Source of the DNA: a virus
Length of the DNA: 42,739 nt
Strand: one strand, 5' to 3'
Virus record (IMG/VR): IMGVR_UViG_3300021090_000054
Coordinates: 1 to 42,739 of that record
The notes below the pieces were generated by a model, which was given only the letters and a program-made list of their open reading frames with translations, made no database searches and was not told the origin of the DNA. The translations under genes and the position numbers were made by a program. Shown here in pieces: positions 33,065 through 40,654 of this stretch (position 1 is the stretch's first letter; each line of letters starts with the position of its first letter).

Positions 33065-34797
33065 TATAATCCTCTTCTGGCCTTTTCCATTTGTTCTTTA
33101 TACTCAGTTCTCCAAGTTCCATAAACACTATTGATGGCATCAATCCAGCGATTTAGCCATGTATTCTGAATCTTCAACTCATCGTCATTTGGTCGATACG
33201 CCTTCCAAGAATTATAGACCTCTCTGATAGAGTCTCGAACCGCAATTACCCATGGGCCGAAGTTAGCAATTCTCTCGGCATTGTCTTTACCTTTAACATT
33301 GGCTTGAGCTAGTGTGGTCCAAGCGCCACCATGCCACTGACCAATATCTAGTTCAGGCAACACTCCACCATACTGCTTAACAGTCTTCAAAGCTGGAACT
33401 GAGAAGTCGGCAAAGTTGTCAAGAGACATAAACCTACTTAGCGGTGGCTTCTGTTGATCTTGATGAACAGTTCGGCCTCCACGATCCTCTCCACCGCCTT
33501 CACGATGAGCCCGACCACGGCCGCCAGAACCAGCACCTCCACCCCCTCCTAATGCTTCTCGAAGAACACTAGAGGTTATGACCGGTGACTTACCGCGCTT
33601 CTTTAATAGATCGATAATGGCATCCTTTGCATCCTGCCATTCATCAGAAATTTTACCCATCTGCCTGACATAATAGTCAGCTAACTGAGCGTCTAACAAA
33701 GTTCCTACTTTGCCCTTACGATCTGGTCGTGGACTCGGAAGTGACTTACCACGATACGCTTCATAGATTGGGTCGAACATCTGCTTAGCTCTATCAGTGA
33801 ACCACTCGATGATAGCCTCCAAAGTGCTTACGCAATGTGGGTCATCGGCAGCTGGCGCGGGAGCGGCGGTTGGAACTGTAGTTACTGGAGCAGTTGAGAC
33901 ATCTTGCCCTAGTCGATAAATCGATCTGTCAAGAACTTCACGAGCCATTTTTTGCATATACTCCTCAAAGGAGGCTTCTTTAGGCTCGGTTCTTGGGGCT
34001 CCCTTAGCCCACGGATTCTTAATCTCTGCTGATGGGGCTTGGTTTTCCTCTGATTCCTTTTCGCCACTTGACATTTGAATTAGCGGAATACAACGAAACT
34101 TACCACCTTTCGGCATCAAGCCTCGGGTGAATTCAAAAAACGCAGTTAGGTTTGTGAGGTCGGTCACCATCACTGGTCGGCTTCCCCAATGAGCAAATGG
34201 ATTATTAACTCCATCTTCTGGAAGGCCAGCATCAATCATATCCACTATCAAAGAACCAGTGCCTTGAGCTTCTGGAACAGTGGTGGTTATTCCAACATGA
34301 GAGAATAACCGAGATAGATTGTCTATATTTTGCTTGGCTAAGGTAAGGAGATCATCGTTTGTTTTATACGGTGACGGACCGGTTCCTTCTGAAATAATTA
34401 CATCTTGAAATCCAAGAGCATTTACAAGCGTCTTGATTTGTAGCAATACTTCGCGAGTGTTCTTCCCCCAAACACCGTCTACTGGAGATTTGCCCAAACC
34501 AGCAGCCGCCGTCTTCCCAAATTGCCTCGCTAACCCCTGAATATAATCGACTGTCACCTGGGTATTTGGAGCTGTTTGTTGAAGTTTTGCTAGCGCAGCT
34601 TTAGCAACATCTGTTTGGCTTAATTGGCTTCCCAGATCCATCATGAGCTTCTGCATTGTGCGGACAGCACCATCAACCTCATCATTACTCTTGGTAACTG
34701 GAGCGGCCCCAGCTGGAGCGGTCCCACCACTCGTCGGAGCATGAGCCTTTCCAGTATTACCAACACCGTTTACAAGTGATACTAAATCAGTTGCCAT
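33064..34797 (-). CDS. large head-block protein, peptidoglycan-binding-like segment (577 aa)
   Basis: Starts one base after the previous stop and ends in a TAATG overlap. Residues about 104-125 (SPVDGVWGKNTREVLLQIK) resemble the DGxxGxxTxxAVxxFQ helix of PG_binding_1 domains. The middle includes an Ala/Pro linker. A Gly/Arg-rich stretch lies near 415-440 (GGGGGAGSGGRGRAH and on), followed by a helical C-terminal domain with many Trp. No catalytic signature. Possibly an internal virion protein that meets the cell wall. Confidence 0.6.
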   Translation of the reverse strand: MATDLVSLVNGVGNTGKAHAPTSGGTAPAGAAPVTKSNDEVDGAVRTMQKLMMDLGSQLSQTDVAKAALAKLQQTAPNTQVTVDYIQGLARQFGKTAAAGLGKSPVDGVWGKNTREVLLQIKTLVNALGFQDVIISEGTGPSPYKTNDDLLTLAKQNIDNLSRLFSHVGITTTVPEAQGTGSLIVDMIDAGLPEDGVNNPFAHWGSRPVMVTDLTNLTAFFEFTRGLMPKGGKFRCIPLIQMSSGEKESEENQAPSAEIKNPWAKGAPRTEPKEASFEEYMQKMAREVLDRSIYRLGQDVSTAPVTTVPTAAPAPAADDPHCVSTLEAIIEWFTDRAKQMFDPIYEAYRGKSLPSPRPDRKGKVGTLLDAQLADYYVRQMGKISDEWQDAKDAIIDLLKKRGKSPVITSSVLREALGGGGGAGSGGRGRAHREGGGEDRGGRTVHQDQQKPPLSRFMSLDNFADFSVPALKTVKQYGGVLPELDIGQWHGGAWTTLAQANVKGKDNAERIANFGPWVIAVRDSIREVYNSWKAYRPNDDELKIQNTWLNRWIDAINSVYGTWRTEYKEQMEKARRGL

Positions 34798-34798
34798 A

Positions 34799-36406
34799 TT
34801 ATACCTTCTTCTCGGCTGGTGTTACACTATTCACAAGCTTCTGAATCTCTTTTTCAAGAGTCACTTGATCTGGTACCTCTAATCCGAATTTCTTCTTAAG
34901 CTCAGCCGAAACCATTCCCCACGGAGCATGTAGTTTGCCCTTCAAGAATTCTTGTAGATTGGAAACGAACTTCTGCTTAGACTCTTCATGCGTATCCGAA
35001 TAATGCTTCACAACAGCCGACAAAACATCTGGATTACCGGAGTATTGCGACAATTGAGAGCTTTGAGAAATTCTGGAATATTGGTTAGCTGCTTCTGTGT
35101 AGTTGCCAACAACATATTCATGTAGCTGTGCGGTAGCGGGAAATAATCGTGATATGAAATCAAAACGAGGTTGAGATTCCAAGTTAGCCTGAACCTTCTT
35201 GAGTGCCGCAACACAATTACTTAAGAGCAACATGGACTCGTTGAAGGATAACGTCTGGAAATCTTTGTTTGGGTTGACATTATCAGAATCAGCGTATATC
35301 TTGTTTACGAAATCACTAACGTACTTTTGAGCGGCAGCAATGTTCTCATTGCCAGCGCCAAACGCAGCTGCGTATACAGCACGAGCCCTGTCGGCCAAGG
35401 CCTTAGCAGCAGCTCTGGCATTCGCTTCATTCAACCCAATCTCCATACCTCCAGCAAAAATATATTGAGATTGATTTTGTTTATTCAAATACGTACCCTG
35501 GAAGTTAATTCCTAGAGCACTAGCAATTGCATTAACTCCAGCCATTTGATTACCGGTCCAAGCAGCAATAGCTTCATAAACCTTATTATCATCTACGTAT
35601 GGAATGTTCTGTTGTCCAAAGGATAGAAGCCCGGCCTGATTAGCAATACCCTTTACCTTGAACCACGTACTGACACTTGCAATATCTGATTTTTGACCAG
35701 CCAATCCAACAAGTGCGACAAAGGACTCAGGATTTCGAGCAACTACAGCGTCATCAAGCCTGAAACTATCAGCGCTTACAGGTTTTTTTGCTATACCACC
35801 CATCACCTTAGTGAATACATTACCAACCTGTACATTGATAGGAAAACTGCTTTGTTGGGCGAATTCTGCTGGAACGGACGAAACCTCTTCTGCCTGCGCT
35901 ACTTTATTAATCATGGAAGCTAATGAAGCCATACTATTCATCGGCTGCTTGCCAGTAGGTTGTTTGCGAGTAACAGCCAGAATCTTGTCGGCAATACTCT
36001 GCATTGTCTCGAACGCGCCAAGATCGCCAGAACCATCAATAAGATTCACATCCCCATCTCGGTGAGCAAATCCAATCAAATCAGCATTAGTCTCTTTGGT
36101 AACGTTGTACAAAGCATTTTCAGCAGTTTTGTAGAGAACTAACTTCTGCTCAATATCTTCGGCTTGAGTAACGAAGCCCTTACGTCTCATGGCATAAGCA
36201 AGACGAGCTACATCTTGAATAAGATCGTCAGAAGGAACTGCATCTACTTCTTGATTGATCTGTTGCTCACGCTCCACTTCCTGCGCAGCAAGTTTGACCA
36301 ATTCAGTTTCGGTTGGCTTGAAAAATCCTTTCTTGACAGCCTGACGCTCAAGTTCGCGGTACACTTCAGACTGATATAGGTTATCTGTATATTTTGAAAG
36401 CGTCAT
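34799..36406 (-). CDS. large helical head-block protein (535 aa)
   Basis: Start set at ATG 36406 (MTLSKYTDNLYQSE), overlapping the previous gene slightly; an upstream TTG is unlikely. Residues about 60-100 contain DDLIQDVARLAYAMRRKG, then FVTQAEDIEQKLVLYKTAEN, a helix-turn-helix hairpin of the sort repeated in this head block. NADLIGFAHRDGDVNLID follows, which I recall from other large-phage structural proteins. The rest is mostly helical, with a KQNQSQYIFAGGMEIGLNEAN joint. Likely an abundant virion or internal core protein. No enzymatic motif. Confidence 0.65.
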   Translation of the reverse strand: MTLSKYTDNLYQSEVYRELERQAVKKGFFKPTETELVKLAAQEVEREQQINQEVDAVPSDDLIQDVARLAYAMRRKGFVTQAEDIEQKLVLYKTAENALYNVTKETNADLIGFAHRDGDVNLIDGSGDLGAFETMQSIADKILAVTRKQPTGKQPMNSMASLASMINKVAQAEEVSSVPAEFAQQSSFPINVQVGNVFTKVMGGIAKKPVSADSFRLDDAVVARNPESFVALVGLAGQKSDIASVSTWFKVKGIANQAGLLSFGQQNIPYVDDNKVYEAIAAWTGNQMAGVNAIASALGINFQGTYLNKQNQSQYIFAGGMEIGLNEANARAAAKALADRARAVYAAAFGAGNENIAAAQKYVSDFVNKIYADSDNVNPNKDFQTLSFNESMLLLSNCVAALKKVQANLESQPRFDFISRLFPATAQLHEYVVGNYTEAANQYSRISQSSQLSQYSGNPDVLSAVVKHYSDTHEESKQKFVSNLQEFLKGKLHAPWGMVSAELKKKFGLEVPDQVTLEKEIQKLVNSVTPAEKKV

Positions 36407-36407
36407 A

Positions 36408-36731
36408 TTAGTCCTCAAGGTCAAGCAACTCTAAGCCATTCAGAAAGTCCTGATCTACTTTCTCTTTTAGCTCTGGGTGTTGTTTCAATACATCCGCAGC
36501 CTTCTTGAGATATGCCTTCAACGCTGGGTCACCGGCAACCTTTTGACGGAATGCTGCGATCTCTGCCATTACCTGGTTCTCGTGATCGAGAGTGGCGGTA
36601 ACAGCATTCGCCTTCTGAAGCTGCTCTCGCGCAAGCTCAGCTTGAGAATAGTTTCTCCACACCTCCGAGCTATTCATCACTCGTCTAGTCTGGGTATCGT
36701 CGAAAAAATCCTTCCAAACCTCATCGTTCAT
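36408..36731 (-). CDS. small helical head-block protein (107 aa)
   Basis: Start set at ATG 36731 (MNDEVWKDFF), six bases after AAAGGTG. Almost wholly helical and charged (SQAELAREQLQKANAVTATL, AYLKKAADVLKQHPEL), ending in an acidic LLDLED. Its stop overlaps the start region of the next large gene. Function unknown; perhaps a small core or chaperone protein. Confidence 0.6.
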   Translation of the reverse strand: MNDEVWKDFFDDTQTRRVMNSSEVWRNYSQAELAREQLQKANAVTATLDHENQVMAEIAAFRQKVAGDPALKAYLKKAADVLKQHPELKEKVDQDFLNGLELLDLED

Positions 36732-36797
36732 GTAAAACACCTTTAAATATGGCTGTGGGCAAAACCTATTTGTATGCTTAAGTAGTCATATATTTCC

Positions 36798-37199
36798 TCA
36801 AAGCCATAAAATCTGCATATGACTCTTTTCCTCACTTGCTGGAGTGATGACCTTGGCCAATATAAAAGCATGTTCAGATGGCCGCTGACTGCTCAAAAGT
36901 CCCATCTTGTTACAATAGAGAGAGCTCCCAATATTTATCTCGTGATCTCTATCGAACCTATTCAAATCCACCACCATTCGCTGTGGATATACATTTGCTT
37001 TTCTACCAAAATCAATAAACCCTCCACCAAAACAACGATTTCCTAATAGGCCAAATGGAGAGTTACCATCACACAAATCCACTACCAAATCGCCTTCATA
37101 ATCAACAATGCTGACGATGTGCCCTGGAGCAAGACTTACACCTGGTTTTATAGGAAACCGAACCGGCTCCGTGAATAAAGACTCAACCAGTTTGAACAT
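36798..37199 (-). CDS. small paralogue of the 37422-38117 head protein (133 aa)
   Basis: The sequence LAPGHIVSIVDYEGDLVVDL then CDGNSPFGLLG parallels FEPGMIAQLYLRGNNLVCGV then SDGRAPFGIID in 37422-38117. Both end in a short hydrophobic strand (MQILWL versus LEFVWL), and both share GLLSSQRPSEHA-like and GKLTTSQPNEDYPGVA segments. So this is a compact version of the same fold. The ATG lies two bases after the HNH-remnant stop, and its AGGGG ribosome site lies inside the end of that ORF, so the two are coupled. Probably a head decoration or vertex protein. Confidence 0.65.
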   Translation of the reverse strand: MFKLVESLFTEPVRFPIKPGVSLAPGHIVSIVDYEGDLVVDLCDGNSPFGLLGNRCFGGGFIDFGRKANVYPQRMVVDLNRFDRDHEINIGSSLYCNKMGLLSSQRPSEHAFILAKVITPASEEKSHMQILWL

Positions 37200-37201
37200 T
37201 G

Positions 37202-37408
37202 CTAAACCCCTGACACTCTTCTTTGAGCCTCATCCAGGGATATTAGCTTATTACCCTTCTTGATGTTCGCAATCGTCTCTAGAGGGCGAAGATTCTCAAG
37301 CGCCCATAGCTTCTTGAAGTTTTCACAATCCAAAGATTCAAATGTACGTTTGCTTTTCGGAATTATATGATCTATCTGCCATGTAAGTTTACAGCATCTC
37401 TTATCCAT
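37202..37408 (-). CDS. truncated HNH endonuclease (68 aa)
   Basis: Contains WQIDHIIPKSKRTFESL, then FKKLWALENLRPLETIANIKKGNK: the DH of the first HNH strand, the ALENL turn and the NxxKGNK helix. Homologues usually have 60-100 residues more at the N-terminus for DNA binding; these are missing, so it may be a decayed homing nuclease or a minimal nickase. It lies exactly between two paralogous head genes and carries the next gene's ribosome site. Confidence 0.7.
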   Translation of the reverse strand: MDKRCCKLTWQIDHIIPKSKRTFESLDCENFKKLWALENLRPLETIANIKKGNKLISLDEAQRRVSGV

Positions 37409-37421
37409 AAATGCTCTAATT

Positions 37422-38117
37422 TTAAAGCCAGACGAACTCTAAAGTGCCGAAGGCAGCTGTTGGGGGGCCTGTCACCATCGCAACTCCCGGATAATCTTCA
37501 TTTGGCTGCGAAGTAGTTAATTTTCCATTTTCGGATACGAATAATATAGAATTTAGCGGATAGCGCTGATTTGTCTCGTACATATCGCATTGGAAGATGC
37601 CGCGTTGGAACCACACGGTAATATGGCCACTTCCTAGCGTCGAGTCATCGCCCGATACGTTTGGAATTTGGTATGTATAACTAACAACGGTGCGAATAGC
37701 ATCTGGAATACCATCGCCATCAAAGTCGAAATTGAGCGCCGTTCCGGCCGGGAATAAGATCATGCCATTGCGCGGAAATAATGCCACATCCACCGGAGAG
37801 GTAATGAAACTAGATGGAATGATATTGGGATTATTCAATTCCCATTTTACATCAACACTAGTTACCAGCTGTCCTTGCTGCTCAACTGCCATTGTGATAG
37901 GTACAATAACTTCTTCATCAACAGATGGGGCCGTAAATGCCCGCGTCTTGAAATCATCGATAATACCAAATGGTGCCCTTCCATCACTCACACCACACAC
38001 CAAATTGTTTCCACGCAGATATAATTGAGCAATCATTCCAGGCTCAAATTCTGCGGTTGGATCTACTGGGTATGATACTGGAATTGAATTTCCTATTTGT
38101 ACAATCTTTAAGCTCAT
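37422..38117 (-). CDS. conserved large-phage head/virion protein (231 aa)
   Basis: ATG 38117 with AAGGAGAG upstream, just after a terminator, so it probably starts a transcript. The whole layout (GNSIPVSYPVDPTAEFEPGM, GRAPFGIIDD, VDVKWELNNPNIIPSSF, ILFPAGTALNFDFDGDGIPD, VWFQRGIFQCDMYET, QPNEDYPGVAMVTGPP) is one I recall from virion proteins of large phages. DFDGDGIPD looks like a calcium-binding loop (DxDxDGxxD). It has a shorter paralogue at 36798-37199. Role probably in head decoration or vertex structure. Confidence 0.75.
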   Translation of the reverse strand: MSLKIVQIGNSIPVSYPVDPTAEFEPGMIAQLYLRGNNLVCGVSDGRAPFGIIDDFKTRAFTAPSVDEEVIVPITMAVEQQGQLVTSVDVKWELNNPNIIPSSFITSPVDVALFPRNGMILFPAGTALNFDFDGDGIPDAIRTVVSYTYQIPNVSGDDSTLGSGHITVWFQRGIFQCDMYETNQRYPLNSILFVSENGKLTTSQPNEDYPGVAMVTGPPTAAFGTLEFVWL

Positions 38118-38151
38118 CTCTCTCCTTCTAACTCTATACCAGTATATATAA

Positions 38152-38178
38152 CAAAGCCCCGGCGTTACCGAGGCTTTG
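38152..38178 (-). terminator. terminator between two head-block transcripts
   Basis: An 11-bp stem (CAAAGCCTCGG with CCGGGGCTTTG on the minus strand, one wobble) and a 5-base loop, followed by TTATATATA. It lies 22 bases after the 38200 gene stop and 35 bases before the next start. Its stem is almost the same as at 27187-27208. Confidence 0.75.
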
Positions 38179-38199
38179 CGTATTCAATTTGTGTGATTT

Positions 38200-38775
38200 T
38201 TACAGGGAGAGCAAATAAGCCTTAAGCTGTGGATTTGCTGAATTGCTAGCAAGGGCATTAACAATTTCTGGCCATCGCTCTGCAGTTGCCCAATTCATCT
38301 TGCCACGAGCCGGTGTCCTGACCCAATTAGCAAACTCTTGTGCAGCAACCTGGGCAGGTTCAGATAAAGCACCATTTGCTCCACCAACGATCCAGTCGTA
38401 CAGAGGCCTGGCCTTCTGCTGTAGGGCTGATGCCAAATTACCCCAATCAACAGGCTGTGCCTGCATTACGACCTGACCAACATCATCAGCTTTTGCAGAA
38501 TCAACCTTACCAAAGATAGGGTCTTTTGATGGATCTGGCACCTTGCCCCATGGCTCTGGAGCCTTTCCCATATCAGGAACAGGTAGTTCCTGGGCCATCT
38601 TCAGAATAGCTCCATAAGAAGCTGCTGCGGCGGCCTTTGCGATATCCTGCCAAGTTGGAGAGGTTTTGAAGCTAGTGCCTGCAACCTTCCAAACTGGTGG
38701 ATTGAGAATTGCCTTATATGTAGCGAGAGCCGCTGCCCTGGCAGCTTTCTTTGCTATCTGTTCTTTGCGTGTCAT
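38200..38775 (-). CDS. head-block protein of unknown function (191 aa)
   Basis: Start set at ATG 38775 (MTRKEQIAKKAAR), five bases after GGAGG; an ATG three bases earlier is too close. The N-terminal 65 residues are Ala/Lys-rich helix, with two similar phrases (AALATYKAILN and AAASYGAILK). Then a Pro/Asp linker (PDMGKAPEPWGKVPDPS) and a helical C-terminus. The last gene before the terminator at 38152-38178. Function unknown; may interact with capsid or core. Confidence 0.6.
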   Translation of the reverse strand: MTRKEQIAKKAARAAALATYKAILNPPVWKVAGTSFKTSPTWQDIAKAAAAASYGAILKMAQELPVPDMGKAPEPWGKVPDPSKDPIFGKVDSAKADDVGQVVMQAQPVDWGNLASALQQKARPLYDWIVGGANGALSEPAQVAAQEFANWVRTPARGKMNWATAERWPEIVNALASNSANPQLKAYLLSL

Positions 38776-38800
38776 CATGTCCTCCAATATAGATGTCTAA

Positions 38801-39118
38801 TTAGTCGTCATCGGCCAGCCCTAAATCCTTTGGCTTAAATCCGAAATACTTAAAAACCTTCGCAGCCTCATCTTTGGAATTGCCCTTTTTAGACGTATCC
38901 GTTTTGGAGTCTGCTAACGATACCATCACTGCAGTCACTTCTTCTGCACGAGCTGTCCTCCCAACTCTCTCAAAACACTCAGCTGCATTATTCAACGCTT
39001 GCAACGCTGCATAAACAACCTGATCGTGTTGTTGAGTTTCTTCTACAAGAGATTCTTGCTGAGCTGCTTGCATCCCATCAAAAAGTTCCTGTTCACAAGA
39101 TCCTTGTTTGAAAATCAT
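38801..39118 (-). CDS. small helical head-block protein (105 aa)
   Basis: Overlaps the upstream gene by four bases (ATGA). It contains the helical hairpin VYAALQALNNAAECFERVG, then TARAEEVTAVMVSLAD, the same pattern as in 39115-39330 and 39640-40602. The C-terminal VFKYFGFKPKDLGLADDD is a short amphipathic tail. No enzyme motif. Perhaps a core or scaffold component. Confidence 0.65.
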   Translation of the reverse strand: MIFKQGSCEQELFDGMQAAQQESLVEETQQHDQVVYAALQALNNAAECFERVGRTARAEEVTAVMVSLADSKTDTSKKGNSKDEAAKVFKYFGFKPKDLGLADDD

Positions 39119-39330
39119 ATAGTTACCTCGATATCGCTTTCATCAATGGTTTGTGCCTTCTTGATAATTGCATCGATGGCAGCGCAATGAGTTTCGAAAC
39201 CGGCATTTTGAAGCAAGTTACGAGCTTTAGAAAGAGAGGATATGGCCTCGTCTGCCCCAAGAGATTTTTTAAGATCTCCACTGAGCAAAAAGGCCATATC
39301 GCGTTCTATGTTTGCGGTGAAATTTTTCAT
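39115..39330 (-). CDS. small helical head-block protein (71 aa)
   Basis: A short gene in the train, overlapping the next by ATGA. Nearly all of it is one helical hairpin: EAISSLSKARNLLQNAGF, then ETHCAAIDAIIKKAQ. The consensus ALxxLxxAxxxLxxxGxxxxAxxIxxIIxxA recurs in neighbours. Upstream AAAAGAG is a weak ribosome site. Function unknown. Confidence 0.6.
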   Translation of the reverse strand: MKNFTANIERDMAFLLSGDLKKSLGADEAISSLSKARNLLQNAGFETHCAAIDAIIKKAQTIDESDIEVTI

Positions 39331-39340
39331 ATTACTCTTT

Positions 39341-39652
39341 TCATTTTCCCAGAGACTCTAAAAGTGCTTCCATTGCCGCTTTCTTTTTCTTGCCTTCACT
39401 CTTTATGCTTGGATACTTGTTATGTACTGCTCTAGATACTGCGTTTTGTAGTTCTTTCAACGAACCACTCCACCACGATGGAGCTGATTTATACTGATGA
39501 GATCTGGCAAGAGCATTTCGACCGCGACCAATCGTATCAATTGGAAAGTGATCTTTATCGTCCTTCACTTTTGGATGCTTGTTATCAAATACTGCAGCCG
39601 GCTTATTTCGTACCTTCGCTTTGGGATCTTTTTCTCCAGCTACTTTTGTGCT
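39341..39652 (-). CDS. -1-frame C-terminal domain made by ribosomal frameshift
   Basis: An open frame with no ATG in its conserved N-terminal part. The sequence KDPKAKVRNKPAAVF, HPKVKDDKDHFPI, RNALARSHQYKSAP, WWSGSLKELQNAVSRAV and KYPSIK is a domain I recall from structural proteins of other large phages. The conserved part begins before the only usable start (GTG 39568, no ribosome site), so an independent start would remove conserved residues. The frame lies at -1 relative to 39640-40602 and meets it at the heptamer T TTT TTA (39652-39658). The fusion product would be about 420 residues, this domain being its last 103. A sequencing error cannot be excluded. Confidence 0.65.
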   Translation of the reverse strand, partial: STKVAGEKDPKAKVRNKPAAVFDNKHPKVKDDKDHFPIDTIGRGRNALARSHQYKSAPSWWSGSLKELQNAVSRAVHNKYPSIKSEGKKKKAAMEALLESLGK

Positions 39653-40602
39653 AAAAAATCAGCAAGCTTCTGCAAAGAGGTCTTCTTGCTAGCAACTTGA
39701 AGCAGAGATTCCAAACCCTCTTCTGGAACATCGGCCCCCTCAACTCCTTCCACCAAAGACTCAAGCTCTGGATCGTCAATATCAATCTCCTCTGGTTGCT
39801 TATCGAGAGCTTCCCAATCGCCTCCATCTTCGCTCGGTTCATCCAGCTCTGCCATCAAGGCTTCAAAATCCTTGTTATCGGCATCATCTTCGGCCATGCC
39901 CATATCGCAATCGGCAGCGCCATCAATCTCATCGGAAGCCTTCTTTACCTTCTTCTTGTCGTCCTTCTTATCTTCTTTCTTATCCTTCTCCTCTTTCTTC
40001 TCATCCTTCTTGCCGTCTTTCTTCCCCTTATTCAACCACGGAGGGAGACCCTTGGCATCGCCCTTATCTTCCTTCTTCTTAGCCTCTTCCTTCTTCTTGT
40101 CGGCGGCCTTCTTATCTTCCTCTTCCTTCTTCTTATCCTTACCCTTGCCCTTCTCCTTCTCTTCCTTCTTCTTGGCAGCGGTCTTCACGAGATCGTCAAG
40201 TGCCAAAAGTGCAAAAGAGGACGCCTTACCAAGTCCGGCCTCATCCAAAATCTCGGATGCTTTGCACAAACTATAAATGCAAGCTTCGTACTTAGTCATA
40301 GCCTTCTTCTTGGTAGCTTTGGCTTTGGCCTTCTCTTTATCAGCCTTCTCTTTCGCCTTCTCTTTCTCGGCCTTTTCTTTGGCCTTTTCCTTCTCGGCTT
40401 TTTCCTTGGCTTTTTCCTTGGCAGCCTTCTCAGCTTCCTTTTCCTTCTCGGCCTTGGCCTTCGCCTTTTCTTTTTCAGCCTTCGCCTTATCATCTTCTTT
40501 TGCAGCAGCAGTCTTTGTTAACTGTGGCTTTGCAAAAATATTCTGATATACTGGGCTGGCAATAATACCATTCATCTCTGTAGCAATATCGAATTTAGAC
40601 AT
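39640..40602 (-). CDS. Lys/Glu/Ala-rich head-block protein with slippery 3' end (320 aa)
   Basis: Start set at ATG 40602 (MSKFDIATEMNG) with GAGGTAAAC upstream; an earlier start adds eleven poor residues. About residues 40-110 are a nearly pure repeat of K, E and A (AKEKAEKEKAKEKAEKEK and on), a likely single alpha-helix rod. TKYEACIYSLCKASEIL follows, a helical hairpin shared with neighbours, then a second KE-rich stretch and an acidic C-terminus. The 0-frame ends at TAG 39640, three codons after the slippery heptamer T TTT TTA. Ribosomes that shift add the 39341-39652 domain. It could act as a core or scaffold with a limited amount of the extended form. Confidence 0.8.
   Translation of the reverse strand: MSKFDIATEMNGIIASPVYQNIFAKPQLTKTAAAKEDDKAKAEKEKAKAKAEKEKEAEKAAKEKAKEKAEKEKAKEKAEKEKAKEKADKEKAKAKATKKKAMTKYEACIYSLCKASEILDEAGLGKASSFALLALDDLVKTAAKKKEEKEKGKGKDKKKEEEDKKAADKKKEEAKKKEDKGDAKGLPPWLNKGKKDGKKDEKKEEKDKKEDKKDDKKKVKKASDEIDGAADCDMGMAEDDADNKDFEALMAELDEPSEDGGDWEALDKQPEEIDIDDPELESLVEGVEGADVPEEGLESLLQVASKKTSLQKLADFLAQK
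39652..39658 (-). promoter_or_regulatory. probable programmed -1 frameshift site (TTTTTTA)
   Basis: On the minus strand the codons read GAT TTT TTA GCA CAA AAG TAG. T TTT TTA fits the X XXY YYZ slippery rule. Slipping at TTT TTA moves reading into the -1 frame, which continues for 103 codons with a conserved-looking domain. No clear stimulatory hairpin or upstream Shine-Dalgarno was found by eye. Confidence 0.65.
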
Positions 40603-40619
40603 GTTTACCTCGTATGGAT

Positions 40620-40643
40620 GGGCGGGGCTCTTCAACCCCGCCC
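40620..40643 (-). other. GC-rich hairpin between two head-block genes
   Basis: GGGCGGGG and CCCCGCCC form a perfect 8-bp stem with an 8-base loop, 11 bases after the upstream stop and about 10 bases before the GAGGT ribosome site of the next gene. There is no T-tract, so it may be an RNA stability or processing element, or hold back translation, more than a true terminator. Confidence 0.6.
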
Positions 40644-40654
40644 GGCCCAGAAAA

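Noticed and set aside
39341-39568. Independent 75-residue gene from GTG 39568
   Set aside because: There is no ribosome site and the conserved part of the domain extends upstream of it, so the frameshift reading explains more.
39697-40521. Long plus-strand open frames across the Lys-rich gene
   Set aside because: They are antisense to the AAG/GAG-rich repeat and give Leu/Phe- or Ser/Phe-rich proteins, which are a by-product of the repeat composition. No ribosome site and no domain.
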